Source: Hypoxylon rubiginosum (lineage: Eukaryota; Ascomycota; Sordariomycetes; Xylariales; Hypoxylaceae). From it: 64,000 bases of DNA. Shown here piece by piece: positions 14,701 through 25,014 of the stretch. The notes under the pieces were generated by a model. It was not told the DNA's origin, did not search any database, and saw nothing but the letters and a program-made list of their open reading frames with translations. A program made the position numbers and the translations under genes. Within the stretch, counting starts at the first letter, position 1, and each line of letters begins with the position of its first letter. The DNA lies in assembly GCA_902806565.1 (NCBI GenBank), contig CADCXA010000006.1, forward strand, positions 1-64,000. The letters are read 5' to 3'.

Positions 14701-15882
14701 TATTTTATAATATTGTTTTTATAATATATAATATCTTATAATTAATAAAAAAAGTATATTAAAATTAAAAATATTAGTTTATATTAATAAACGTTTTAAT
14801 AAAATATTTTTTAATTAATAAAATAAATTGTTTAAAAAACTTAATATTTTATTAATTAGCGATTTTTATTAGCTTTTTTTTATTATAAATAAGTTTATTT
14901 ATTTTACCGGTGATTTTAATAATAATAATAAAATTTATAGCCGTATTATATATTAGTTTTTTTTATATTTTATTTTTTTAATAATTATTTAACGGTAATA
15001 TAAAAACAATTAAACTTTGTTTTATTAAATATTATTTAAACTTTAAAAAAAAAAAGTCTCGTTTTTATTTTAAAAGTTTTTTATATTATATTATATAATA
15101 AAACTTATATAAAAAAAAGTTAAAAGTTTTATAAATATTTTATATATTTATTTTATAAAAACTGTGGTTTAAAATTTTAACTATAATTATATATTTAATT
15201 TAAATTATTTTATTATATATATAAAAACTTTAAATTAAAATATTAAAACAAATAAAACTAATTTAAAAAATACTAGTAACTTTTTAAAAACGTTTTTTAT
15301 TTATATTAATTATAAGGTAATATTTATATATAATTTATAAAAACTTATTAATCTTATAAATAAAACTTAAAATATAATATATAATATTTTTTAAATATAA
15401 AAATCTAATTTAAATTAAAATCCTTTTAAAGTAATTATAATTAGTTTTAATTATTATATTAAGTTATTATTTATCGGTGTTAATAAAAAAGCGTTTAAAA
15501 ATTTTAATAAAAAAATTATTATATTAATTTTTTAAATACGGTAGGAATTTATAATATAAAATAACATATATATTAAAAAGTAATTTGTTTTATAATAATT
15601 TATATTATCACCGTTTATAAATCTTAAAATATTATATTAAATAAAATAATTTATAATATTTTTTTATTTAAATTTATTTTAAAATTATTTTATATTATAG
15701 TTTTATAAGTTTTTAAATTATAAAAACTTTTATTTAATGCTTTTTTTTTTTAAAACCGTATATATTATAAAGAATTAAATTAATTAATATAAATAAAAAT
15801 TAATAACTTAAATATAAAACAATTATAAACTTTAAATAAATTATTATATATATTTAAATAAAATAACTTTAATTTAAATATA

Positions 15883-15922
<40 letters not shown>

Positions 15923-16760
15923 TTAATAAATTATAAATTATAAATTAAAATATTTTAGATATTTTAAATACCTTATATTAATAATTAAAAATATAATAAT
16001 TTATATTAGTTTTTAAGTTTTTATTTTATATTTATTATTTTTTTTATATTTTATAGTTTTATAAATATAATATTTTATAAACTAATAAATATTTAAAGTT
16101 AAATATAATATTTAAAAAAAAAATATACTAGTTTATAATTTATATTGTTTTTAATTTAATTTAAAGTTAGTAAAATATCCATGTTAATAAATTATTTTAA
16201 AAACCGTGAAAAAGTTTAAGTTTTTTATATTATAATAATTATAATATAAATAATATAACGTTTTATAAAAATATTATTATAAAAAATATTATAAATAACT
16301 GTTTTTAATTTAAACTTTAAAATATAATTTAAGTTTAATAGTAAAATAAATATAAACTTTAAATAAAAGTTTTAAAATTTTTTATTATTTTATTAATATA
16401 TTAAAAAAATTCACGGTAAAAATAAAAATAAATAAAAAAAACTTATAGTAACAGTTTTTTTTATAATTAAATTTATAAGCTTATAATATATATAATTAAA
16501 ATAATAATAAAGGTTAGTAAAAAATAATATAATTATAAAATTATAATATAAACTTTTTAAGTTATAATAAATATATTAATTTATATATTAAATATATTTA
16601 ATAATTTATTTATTATTTTAATTAAAATAATTAATATATTCTTTTAATATTTATTAATTAAATTTTATAATAAGTTTAATAAAATAAATTAAATAATACC
16701 GCCAGTTTTTATTTAAAGTTATTAATATATTTATTAATAAAACTTTTATAATAATATATA
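8775..16760. other. AT-saturated RIP-type block, unassigned
   Basis: About 8 kb of A/T-dominated sequence without a credible gene. The plus strand is A-rich with more C than G, the opposite skew to the Gypsy element on its left, which suggests that former coding sequence here ran on the plus strand. I could not place a reverse transcriptase, transposase or LTR pair with confidence. Short G/C islands (about 11035-11100, 14040-14060, 14460, 15470-15550) look like residues of a once GC-balanced repeat. A (AAT)n microsatellite lies at about 15886-15925. Confidence 0.6.
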
Positions 16761-16797
16761 AAAAAAAAAAAAAAAAGCGAGTAAATAAATTAAAAAA

Positions 16798-16990
16798 ACT
16801 AGTTTATAATAAAAAACTAGTTTATAATAAAAGTTTTATTTTATATAAAAACTTTGTTTTATATAAAAATACTTTATATAAAAAACTAGTTTTATAAAAA
16901 AAACTAATTTATATTAAAACCCTTATTTTATATAAAATAAGGTTTTTATATAAAAAACTAATTTTATAAAAAAAACCGGTTTTATAAAAA
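16798..16990. repeat. Degenerate tandem repeat in AT-rich DNA
   Basis: Successive copies of a motif of about 18-25 bases resembling ACTAGTTTATAATAAAAA, alternating with variants containing TTTATATAAAAAC. It follows an A-run at about 16762-16776. The array could be a decayed LTR or subterminal repeat of a transposon or a simple minisatellite; the sequence does not decide between these. Confidence 0.5.
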
Positions 16991-17751
16991 AAAACAACGC
17001 TTTTTAAAAAAAAATAATTAAAAATATTATTAAAGTTATTTAAACTAGATATAATAAGTGAATTTTTAAAATAAAAAAAAAATAAATAAAATATAAATAA
17101 AAAAATTTAAAAAAATAAACTAATTTTTATATATAAATAAATAAGTTATTATTAAATTATAACTTAAAATTAAGTTATAAATATCGTGTGAAAATATTAT
17201 AAATAAATACTTAATTTTTTAAAAGTTTTAAATATAAATTATATAATAATTTTTTTAATAAAATTATATAAATTTTACGATATTTTAAAAATAATTAAAA
17301 ATAAGATTTATTTAATTAAAACTAATAAAAATTAATTAAATAATAAATTTTAAAAATGTTTTTTTTTAATTATAAAAGTTAATATAAAAATAATTAAAAT
17401 TATCTTAATTTAATAAATTAAATTAATTATTTTTAAAATTAAAAAAATTATAAATTTTATTATTATTAATATTTATTTTTAAATAATAATAAAAACCGTT
17501 ATATATATATTTTTAAATGTTTAATTATTAATTTATTAAATATATAAAATTACTTAAAATATTATATTTATTTTATAAGTTATTATATTAAAAATTAAGT
17601 TTTAAAATAATAAAATTTATAAATATTATAATAACTTTATTTTTTATAAATCCGTGGCCTTTAAATAAATATTAACACTTTAAATTTACTTTTTAATTTT
17701 TTATTTTAAATTATTATATATATTTTATATATTATTATACCCTGTAAAAAA

Positions 17752-17867
17752 ATTCCACGGCCGGTGAAATAAACCTTGGAAAAAAAAGCCACGTATTTAA
17801 GCTTTTTAAAATTTATAAAAAACCGTAACTTAAATACATGGCTTTTTTTTTAAAGCGGCCGTGGAAT
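17752..17867. repeat. Inverted repeat (hairpin) in AT-rich block
   Basis: The outer arms ATTCCACGGCCG (17752-17763) and CGGCCGTGGAAT (17856-17867) are perfect reverse complements. Inside them AAGCCACGTATTTAAG is mirrored by CTTAAATACATGGCTT with one transition. The whole is a fold-back of about 116 bp whose G/C content stands out from its surroundings. It may be a MITE-like or fold-back element, or the remains of paired transposon ends. Confidence 0.6.
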
Positions 17868-19440
17868 TTTATAAAATTATTTTTTATATAAAAAACTTTT
17901 ATTTTTTAAAAAAATAAATTTTTTATTTAATAAGCGTTAAATAATTATTTATTTAAAAATAAAAATAAATTATTTAAATTAAAAAAAATAATATTATTAT
18001 AAAATAAAAAAAAACTAAAAACTTTAAAGTTTATAATATTATAATATATATATTATAATAAAATTAAAATATTAAAATGTTAAAATATTATATAATATTT
18101 TAAATTATATATAACTTAAGTTTATTATATAGTTTATTTAAATATTATATTAAAATAACTTTTTTTTTAAATATTATTTTTATTATATATAATATTTTAA
18201 TATTAATTAATATATTTTTAATATATTTTTTATATTTATTATTATTTATAATATCTTTTTAATTATAAAATATTAAAATTATATTTTATTATAATATTTA
18301 TAAAATAATTATAAATATATATAATAATAAATTTTAATTTAATTTTAAATTATTTTTATTTTATTATAATTATTAATTATTAATTATATTTAATTATTAT
18401 AAAAAAAAATTTTAAATTTATTTTTAAGGTTATAATAAAAAATATATAAAAAAATATAAAAATATATAAAAATTAATATAAAATTAAATATATTAAATAA
18501 TTTATAAATATTTAAAAATATTATTTAATTTTTATTTTAAAATATTATATTTCTTTTAAAAAAAATATAAATATATTTAATTTATATAAATTATTTTTAT
18601 ATATTTAAATATATATAAAACTGTTATTAAATTATTATTAAATTATTATTAAAATTATTTATAATTTTTAATATTTAAGTTTTTATATTAATTTTATAAT
18701 GAAATTATTTTTATAAAAATAATATTATAATAAGTATTAAATTATAACTTAATTTTATAAAAATTTAATTTAATTTTTATATAATATTATTTTAAAAAAT
18801 AAATAAATATTTATATTTATTATAATAATAATTAATAGTTATTTAAAATAAACTTAAAATAATAATAATTATAATAATAAAAATAATTTTATATTTTATA
18901 TATATTTTTATATTTAATTTATATAATAAAATATAAAATTTTATATTAACTTTAATATATTTAAATTTAATTATAATTTTTATATTTAAAAATATTTTTT
19001 TAATATATAAAATAATAATAAAATAAAATATTAAAATAAAAATAGTTTTTTTAAAAAAATAATTATTATTATTAAAAATATTTTTAAAAAAATAATTATT
19101 TTATTAAAAAAAATTATTATTTTTTTAAAATTATTTTTATAAATAATTATTTCTTTTAATAAAATAATTACTTTTAAAAATTAATAAAAATAACTTTAAA
19201 ATTAATACTTTATAATTTTTATTAAATTTAATATTTAAATTTTATTAATAATTTTTTTAGTTTAAATAATATATTTAAACTTAAAAAAAACAACGTAATT
19301 TAAATAATAATTTAAATTTTTAATATAATATAAAAAAAAAGTTTAAAAATAAATATTTAATTATAATAAAATAAAATATAAAATAATAAAAAATAAAAAA
19401 TCCTAATATCAGAATAATTATAAGAAAATTAGAATAATAT
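17868..19440. other. AT-saturated tail of the left RIP block
   Basis: The sequence is again nearly pure A/T with no gene. Composition switches abruptly to balanced DNA at about 19440-19460, which marks the boundary of the repeat compartment and the start of the gene-bearing island. Confidence 0.65.
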
Positions 19441-19665
19441 TTTGATTTTTTATAAGGCTGGAATCATTCCGAGCAACCACTAGTTGCCGCTATAGTAAGT
19501 ACAGGTAGGTAGTTAATAACGCTTTAAATTCAACGAGTGACTAATCTGGATCTATAATATATGATCCAACCACGATAATACAAACAGATGCGGCAAAGAA
19601 AACAGGAAAGAAACCCTTATCGGGTAGTAGAGCAGCATCTCGCACTTTTCAGGCCCATTATTAAA

Positions 19666-20087
19666 CTAGCAGTCGACCCGGTAGTATCGGTTCCTGCTGT
19701 AACGCCACGAATACCAAGTGCCTCGCTCATGGTCACCAAGGGACATGGTGGGATGTAATCCATCAAGGCAGTCGTCCTTGCTTGCGAAGAAATAAACAAT
19801 GCAACGACCCATATCAGTAACCACTAGGAAGCAAAGAATCGTCAGTTTCAAACTCTTCCAGCCCCCTTCCCCCTGTCTCACGGGCGTCATATCAATATGT
19901 ATGGGGTAAACTCACAAGCAGCATTATAGTTCCGAGCGTCAGAAGAACTGACTTTCCGGCAGCCCTTGGTGTCCCTGGCGCCTGTCGCGAAGCCGGCAAC
20001 TCCGCCGTTGGTATTGCTGACGAAAAGCTCCCAGCAGCTGGCAGCCGGCAGGGCTACGGCGAGTACGAACAAGTTCGACACCTTCAT
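19666..20087 (-). CDS. Small secreted cysteine-containing protein (effector-like)
   Basis: Two exons, 20087-19916 and 19823-19666, joined across a 92-nt intron that starts GTGAGT and ends ACTGAC...CTTCCTAG, give 109 residues. Residues 1-18 (MKVSNLFVLAVALPAASC) form a classic signal peptide. The mature part has four cysteines, including the last residue, and ends in a Tyr/Arg-rich stretch. The reading frame stays open through both exons and closes with TAG. I recognise no family. Size, secretion signal and position beside a RIP-mutated block are typical of fungal candidate effectors, which is an inference. Its ATG overlaps the stop codon of the upstream same-strand ORF (20084-20461). Confidence 0.65.
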
Positions 20088-20461
20088 TTTGCCGGTCCTG
20101 TTTTCTTTGGTTGTGCAAAGTTGTCCCTTGCGTCTGATTCCGAGTCGCTCGAGGGTTCCGGGAGCCTGTCGTGGATGAAGACAACTTCAGGCTGAGGCTT
20201 TGGCTGGTGGTAGATTCTCACGTTTTGATCTTCGTAGGACGGGTCGTCTTCCGAAGATGTGTCTCTGCGGCGGAAGGTTATGAGGGAGGTTTCAAATTCT
20301 GTAGCGGAGATTTTATGTTTGATCTCGTATTGAAGGTCACGATCCCAAGGCTTATAGTAGAAGATGTAAGTCAATGGAAAGGTAATGTTGGTCTCGATGT
20401 CTTGTTGATATTGGTCTCGGAGTGTGTCGAACCAGCTTTTGTTGAGGATCTTCGTAGTCAT
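20084..20461 (-). CDS. Hypothetical 125-aa protein, overlaps the secreted gene by ATGA
   Basis: A single open frame of 125 residues with no signal peptide or membrane segment. The N-terminal half is mixed (many Tyr, Phe, Asp and Lys); the C-terminal half is acidic, Ser/Asp/Glu-rich and Pro-rich, so probably disordered. No family recognised. Its stop TGA shares bases with the ATG of the 109-aa secreted protein directly downstream on the same strand. In a fungus that could mean a bicistronic transcript, an uncalled intron joining the two, or a chance open frame in the promoter of the secreted gene. The antisense frame (20171-20485, plus) looks less protein-like. Confidence 0.4.
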   Translation of the reverse strand: MTTKILNKSWFDTLRDQYQQDIETNITFPLTYIFYYKPWDRDLQYEIKHKISATEFETSLITFRRRDTSSEDDPSYEDQNVRIYHQPKPQPEVVFIHDRLPEPSSDSESDARDNFAQPKKTGPAK

Positions 20462-20655
20462 GATGAGCGGTGTAATAAGTCATGAGACGAGAGTTTATAT
20501 AACTTATTATTATATTCTGTAAATAGGTGAACCTCGTTGCTTTTGAATACAGACATCAATGTCGGCTTGCTATTTTTGCTTCTGGATCATCAGACCATGG
20601 GAGAGCTAGCTGGTGATCGCCAACGCTGGGGGCAGATTTCTGTTAGCATGGCGTC

Positions 20656-21009
20656 ATGTTCCACGTTCAAGGTGAGGCACAATATTCTATACCACTTCCC
20701 TCAGATCAGCTATTATCTAGACTGACAAATGCTTCAATGCAATTACGTCAATATATACCTCCAAGGAATATAGCCTACGGCAAAGCCTTCCCCACATCTA
20801 TCCGCAAGCTGAAAACCGAATCTGGCGATCGGGACCTTATTTCCTTGCAGTTCCTTCAAAATCCCTGGGAAGGATTCTTCCATTTTCAGCATAGAATATC
20901 CGGTAGAATATCATCGCCTTGGAAATGTGGAGAGGCTGTTTTAGAACGACTAGTTGTTTCAGGTATCATCAGTGACCACGAAACTTGGCTGCATTATTTG
21001 ATGTGTTAA
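20656..21009 (+). CDS. Hypothetical ORF, 117 aa, doubtful
   Basis: The open frame begins with ATG and lacks a signal peptide or known motif. Composition is plausible for protein (balanced charges, Trp and aromatic residues), but there is no splice support and no recognisable family. It could be the remains of a larger gene or chance. A second frame (20537-20725) overlaps its start. Confidence 0.2.
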   Translation: MFHVQGEAQYSIPLPSDQLLSRLTNASMQLRQYIPPRNIAYGKAFPTSIRKLKTESGDRDLISLQFLQNPWEGFFHFQHRISGRISSPWKCGEAVLERLVVSGIISDHETWLHYLMC

Positions 21010-21320
21010 ATAGAAAACAATACCAAGTTAGTTACATTATAATCTTAAATATTACCATTACATTATTTATATTCTGATCAAATTGCAAGGTGATTTAATG
21101 AAATACTATAGAGGAACTTTGAATTAAACGACCTTTAATGCCTTTAATGCAATGCACTGTTTCTTAAGCGAATGGGCATGACAAAACGTAAAATATCCGC
21201 TAGGTACAAATTGGACAAGAGTCCTTCGGTACTTTTACACGTAGCTAATCCCTTAATCAAGTCTCAAACATCACCAATATCTAATATTCCTTGTAGAGCA
21301 CCTATCTCTACTGTTATAGC

Positions 21321-21737
21321 CTAGACGCAGTTCACCTTCACTGGCCCGTCCGGTGTCCAACCACACCAGTTATCGGTCTCCGTGCACTGTAAGAGGTATT
21401 AGCATGATTTCCAGCTAGCTAGGCTGCAAACTCTACGTACGTCGTAGGAGCCATCACAATCTAGAGTCTTCTCCCCGCCGGGGCCGTCGAACGTGCAATA
21501 TCCATGCGCTGCGGGATGGTTACTTTTAGTGCAGTACTATACAGATTCAATAGTCAGTAACCAAAGCTTCGATAAGGATGTTAGATAAATGAGGTTCCCT
21601 ACGCCTTCGTAGACATTCTGACGCTTGCTAGCGAAGCTGCCATCAGCGTCTGGTGCATGCCCAACGAGCCCTGCTGAGACGAATAGTCCCTGGTTGATAG
21701 CCATGGCGGCAAGAGCAAAGAAAGAAGCTAGCTGCAT
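21321..21737 (-). CDS. Small secreted cysteine-rich protein, three exons (effector-like)
   Basis: Exons 21737-21603, 21536-21441 and 21386-21321 join in phase 0 to give 98 residues. Intron 1 (66 nt) begins GTAGGG and carries TACTGAC...TATAG; intron 2 (54 nt) begins GTACGT and carries GCTAAT...TTACAG. Residues 1-22 (MQLASFFALAAMAINQGLFVSA) are a signal peptide. The mature protein has six cysteines in Y-C...Y-C...D-C...C-T-E...W-C...N-C, enough for three disulfides. A Lys-Arg pair before the first cysteine could be a Kex2 site. No named family recognised. Without splicing only a 66-aa truncated frame would be called, so gene finders may miss it. Confidence 0.7.
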
Positions 21738-22271
21738 GATTTAATGCTATTGAATTGCGAAAATAAATTGAAGGTTTTCTTTCGAGGAGGTATGTGAATA
21801 GGAAGGTCTCGAGTTACGAGTAGGTTAAATGGGATTCGATGATTGACTGAACTAGTGAACGGAACTGATTTTATATATAAAATACACTGTAAACTTGTGT
21901 GTCTATCTATTTCCATATGATGCTGGATTGCACTCTGTTCTTCCTTCCCTGGTCCTAGAGGGGGCGCGGGTTGGCTTGGAATTATTACATCATGGTGGTC
22001 TTTCTAGTATAGCAGCGTCTTGCAACTTTTGCTCATGATCTCTATTCGAAGGTAATCAGCGTAATGGATTAGGATTCATGCTTTAGTTAGGTAGGTATTT
22101 GAAGCTCGAAATATCAGTCCTATATTTAGAAGTGTTCTCGACACAAACTTCGTAAAAGTACGAATCCTTAGGATAACACTTCTGTTTAATTACCTACATA
22201 CCTAGGTAGATAGGTACCTAGGTAGGTAGAGGTTTAATCTTCATACTAAGTTTTTGCTTATATAGCATCAA
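21738..22271. other. Intergenic region upstream of the secreted cysteine-rich gene
   Basis: Holds the presumed promoter of the minus-strand gene ending at 21321. No convincing gene. At 22190-22232 there is a cluster of the short palindromic motif CCTAGGTA and relatives (ACCTACATACCTAGG and neighbours), which recurs in intergenic DNA across the window. Confidence 0.5.
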
Positions 22272-22359
22272 CTAGCTGCGCAACCCGTCCGCGCAAGCGC
22301 GGCCGGGAGAATTACGTAATAAATAAGAAGCTTCTGATTGGCCCCGCCACACCCCTCAG

Positions 22360-22590
22360 CCACCCACCACCACCACCGCCCCCCAGCCACACCCACACCA
22401 CCAGCACCACCCCCTAGCCACACCACCACCCCCTAGCCACACCACCGCCCCCCAGCCACACCCACACCACCACCCCCTAGCCACACCACCACCCCCCTAG
22501 CCACACCACCACACCACCACCACCCACCAGCCACACCACCCCCCCCCCCCCTAGCCACCCACCACCGCCACTCACCCACCACACCACCCT
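22360..22590. repeat. C-rich minisatellite (CCACACCACCACCCCCTAG-like units)
   Basis: About 230 bases in which the plus strand is almost only A and C, built from imperfect copies of CCACACCACCACCCCCTAG and CCACACCCACACCACCA, with a pure C-run near 22540. The complementary strand has many GGGG tracts and could form G-quadruplexes. The minus-strand frame crossing it (Trp/Gly/Val repeats) is an artefact of the repeat. Confidence 0.8.
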
Positions 22591-22700
22591 CCATTCGGAA
22601 TATCGGCTCGGCGAACGGCGGCTCCGCGCGCCGATTCGCCGAGTATACCCAGCCACAGCCAACCTAGGCTCTGATTGGCTAGCCACATCTAGGTGCACGG

Positions 22701-22716
22701 ACGAAGAATTCTTCGT
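22701..22716. repeat. 16-bp perfect palindrome
   Basis: ACGAAGAATTCTTCGT is its own reverse complement. It contains GAA/TTC blocks like a heat-shock element (nGAAnnTTCn), but with no gene start close by a regulatory role is only a guess. It may simply belong to the Helitron-like segment. Confidence 0.6.
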
Positions 22717-23275
22717 AGAATCAATTCATTTATTCCACCACAGCTTAAAAGGATTAATAATTTATATAGCTTGATAGAGCTCGTTTTGCGTGACCTTTTG
22801 ATACCACTTGCACCTTTATAGACCTTGTTGCGATAGAACCGCAAAGGAAAACGTCGAAAAGTGCGGGGCGATTCTAAGTATCTGATTGGCCGGTGAAATT
22901 GTGGCAGTACTAATGAAATAAAGAGAAGTTGATTTGCCGTCGCTGCCCAGCCTTCAGATCTGCAGACTTGCAGCCTAACGATCTACAGTGGGATCACGGC
23001 ACAGCAACTACATGTACTTGACTTAGCACGATTTAGTTCCGTGGTGATATGCGCTTTTGTTACCCATTATTACATGCAGTTTATTTTACATAATTTTGTC
23101 AATTAATCGTTAACATGTTGAGAAGTCTGACGAGATAATAGCCCGTATTGTACATTTCCTAATTTCAACATCCACTCCACTGAAATTTTGATTCTCTATA
23201 CTCAACGCGAAGAAAACATTTCGTTCTGTTTTGTGTTACGATATTGCCTTTCTCAAACTCTATCCGTTTACATCT

Positions 23276-24199
23276 ATGATGAAGGCAGCCGCCCGCGTCC
23301 ACCTCCTGATGCTTGTGATGGGTATTGCGAGCACAATAGCGAGCCCTCTCCAGCCGGCAGTTTCTGGCGCAGTCGGCTTCGCGGAACCAAACGAGTTACT
23401 ACCGCGCTTGGAAGTAGAACTCTCCCTCGACTGTAATCAGCTACTCGACCAACTCATCGGAAAGATGGAAGAGTACGCTGAGTATAGCGCGAGGGTGCTT
23501 GCTATCGCTACGAAGTCCGGCACATATGGCGGGCTTGCTTACGCCGTTTGCAGGTCGTTTGACCAGCAAGTTATCAACTGCAACTATGCGGGATTGTCTG
23601 TCGCTAGTGCCATCACCGTCGCCATTCAAGAAGGATTTGTCGAGGCGCCAAATCTCTCCCAGGGGGCACAGGCTGCAGAAGGCATAAAGCCATCGCTAGA
23701 TGCACGAGCGAATACACTTGCTACACGAGTCGAAGCATACCTGCGCAACGAGGATATCAATTTTGATGCCATCTATCCCGTGTCTGGACTAGGGCGACGA
23801 AGCGGAGATGAAGATAACGGTGAAGTCGTTTACGTTCAAGGCGTTAAAGACACAACAGGCCTAACCACTGATCTTCGAATTGGGGCTCGAGAGCATGGCG
23901 AAGGCTATATTCATGTCACATCAGGCACAGGTCCTCTAGGCACACGTGCTACTAACGCTGGGTATAAAGTTGCGTGGAAAGTGTTTAATCGTGTTGACTC
24001 TATCCCTAACAATGCAGCGAAGGGGTTCGGCAAAATAATTGCTGGTGATTGGCAAAAACGCATCGTTGACAATCATAATGTGGTGGATTATATTTCTAGG
24101 GTCATTCTTGGACGTAAAGGATACATGGACATCCGTATTATCCCCGAGACGAAAGGGTTCGGGTTGGGCTATGAGGATGTACACAATTGTGCCGACTAA
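23276..24199 (+). CDS. Secreted protein of about 307 aa, unknown function
   Basis: The start is set at the tandem ATGs at 23276/23279, because from there the protein begins MMKAAARVHLLMLVMGIASTIAS, a clear signal peptide; an upstream ATG at 23231 would bury it. The mature protein has an N-terminal helical-looking, cysteine-bearing half (D-C, V-C-R, I-N-C) and a C-terminal half rich in Gly, Ile and basic residues that ends N-C-A-D. No intron is needed. I do not recognise the family. It is the largest of the secreted genes in this island and lies between the Helitron-like segment and another secreted gene. Confidence 0.6.
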   Translation: MMKAAARVHLLMLVMGIASTIASPLQPAVSGAVGFAEPNELLPRLEVELSLDCNQLLDQLIGKMEEYAEYSARVLAIATKSGTYGGLAYAVCRSFDQQVINCNYAGLSVASAITVAIQEGFVEAPNLSQGAQAAEGIKPSLDARANTLATRVEAYLRNEDINFDAIYPVSGLGRRSGDEDNGEVVYVQGVKDTTGLTTDLRIGAREHGEGYIHVTSGTGPLGTRATNAGYKVAWKVFNRVDSIPNNAAKGFGKIIAGDWQKRIVDNHNVVDYISRVILGRKGYMDIRIIPETKGFGLGYEDVHNCAD

Positions 24200-25014
24200 T
24201 GTCAGATATGAGCCACTATAAATTAGGTACCGTCAAAATGAGCACGAATAGAGACTAGGTAGTTAGCTAGACACGTACAGACATCGCAAATTGATCGCTT
24301 ATCATTAATGCTATGTCCTCAAATTCCAATGAGCTACCGTCAGCGATGGTTATGAAGAGGATGTACCTATGTACTTAGGTACCTAGGTTTCTAAGATAGG
24401 GGTTAGGGGGTAGAACCCTAGTAGTACTAACTACCCCTGCATATCACACTATTCCCATTCTAGCTGCCGTGTCTTTATGTTGCTTAAGCTTACATTAGTG
24501 CCATGATCCATCATTACGGGACTAAGGATGCGGCGCCGTATTACTTCTAAATCCCTTCACATTGCTTATAAATGAAATACCATGACCGATTTTCCATTGC
24601 CACTGCGGCGTTAGCCTTGCGGCGTTGCCCTAGCCGTTTCCTTGTGCCATAATAGGTAACCGACCGGTTATCAACCTGACAGCCCTGATCGACAGATTTT
24701 TTAGTGAATATATTCGACACTCTTGGGTGCTGAAACATGTCGTCATGCTGCCTTTTTCTGCCTCGAAAGAAATCCTGGAGATGGATGCTCATACGTAACG
24801 ATCTCTCATCCGTTACAAGGACCCTCTCCTGAGACGAGAATAACAGCACAAGTACTGCCATCGAGATAAGTATAAGTACCTAGGTATGAGTCTGTTCTGT
24901 CATTAGTCGAGGCACAACATCATAGAGAATCACTCAAACACTGGAATCTGACTTATTTCGATTCTTCTAACCCAACACCTTACGTTATAACAATAACTCT
25001 CCCTTACTTGCAAA
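24200..25014. other. Intergenic region between two secreted-protein genes
   Basis: Contains the promoter of the gene starting at 25015 and two clusters of the CCTAGGTA-type motif (about 24362-24393 and 24877-24888). A minus-strand frame at 24547-24861 (104 aa, Arg/Lys-rich) has no supporting feature and is not called. Confidence 0.45.

Larger units (their letters stand above)
22272..22720 (-). mobile_element. Helitron-like 3' terminus with C-rich core (non-autonomous)
   Basis: Read on the minus strand, a perfect CCGCGC-TT-GCGCGG hairpin (22288-22301) is followed 13 bases later by CTAG (22275-22272) and then T. That is the Helitron 3' signature: a short GC hairpin shortly upstream of CTRR, with insertion before T. 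The segment also carries two further palindromes (22607-22643 and 22701-22716) and a C-rich minisatellite. No Rep/helicase coding sequence is present, so it would be a non-autonomous copy or a fragment. The 5' end was not located; the right limit given is only the last palindrome. Confidence 0.5.

Noticed and set aside
20171..20485. 104-aa plus-strand frame opposite the 125-aa minus frame
   Set aside because: The Val/Leu-rich, Cys-scattered composition typical of an antisense shadow; the minus frame has the more protein-like charge pattern.
22477..22698. 73-aa Trp/Gly/Val-rich frame over the C-rich minisatellite
   Set aside because: Purely a translation of the tandem repeat.
24547..24861. 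104-aa minus frame with a hydrophobic start
   Set aside because: The hydrophobic stretch is too short for a signal peptide, and the rest is Arg/Lys-rich without motif or splice support.
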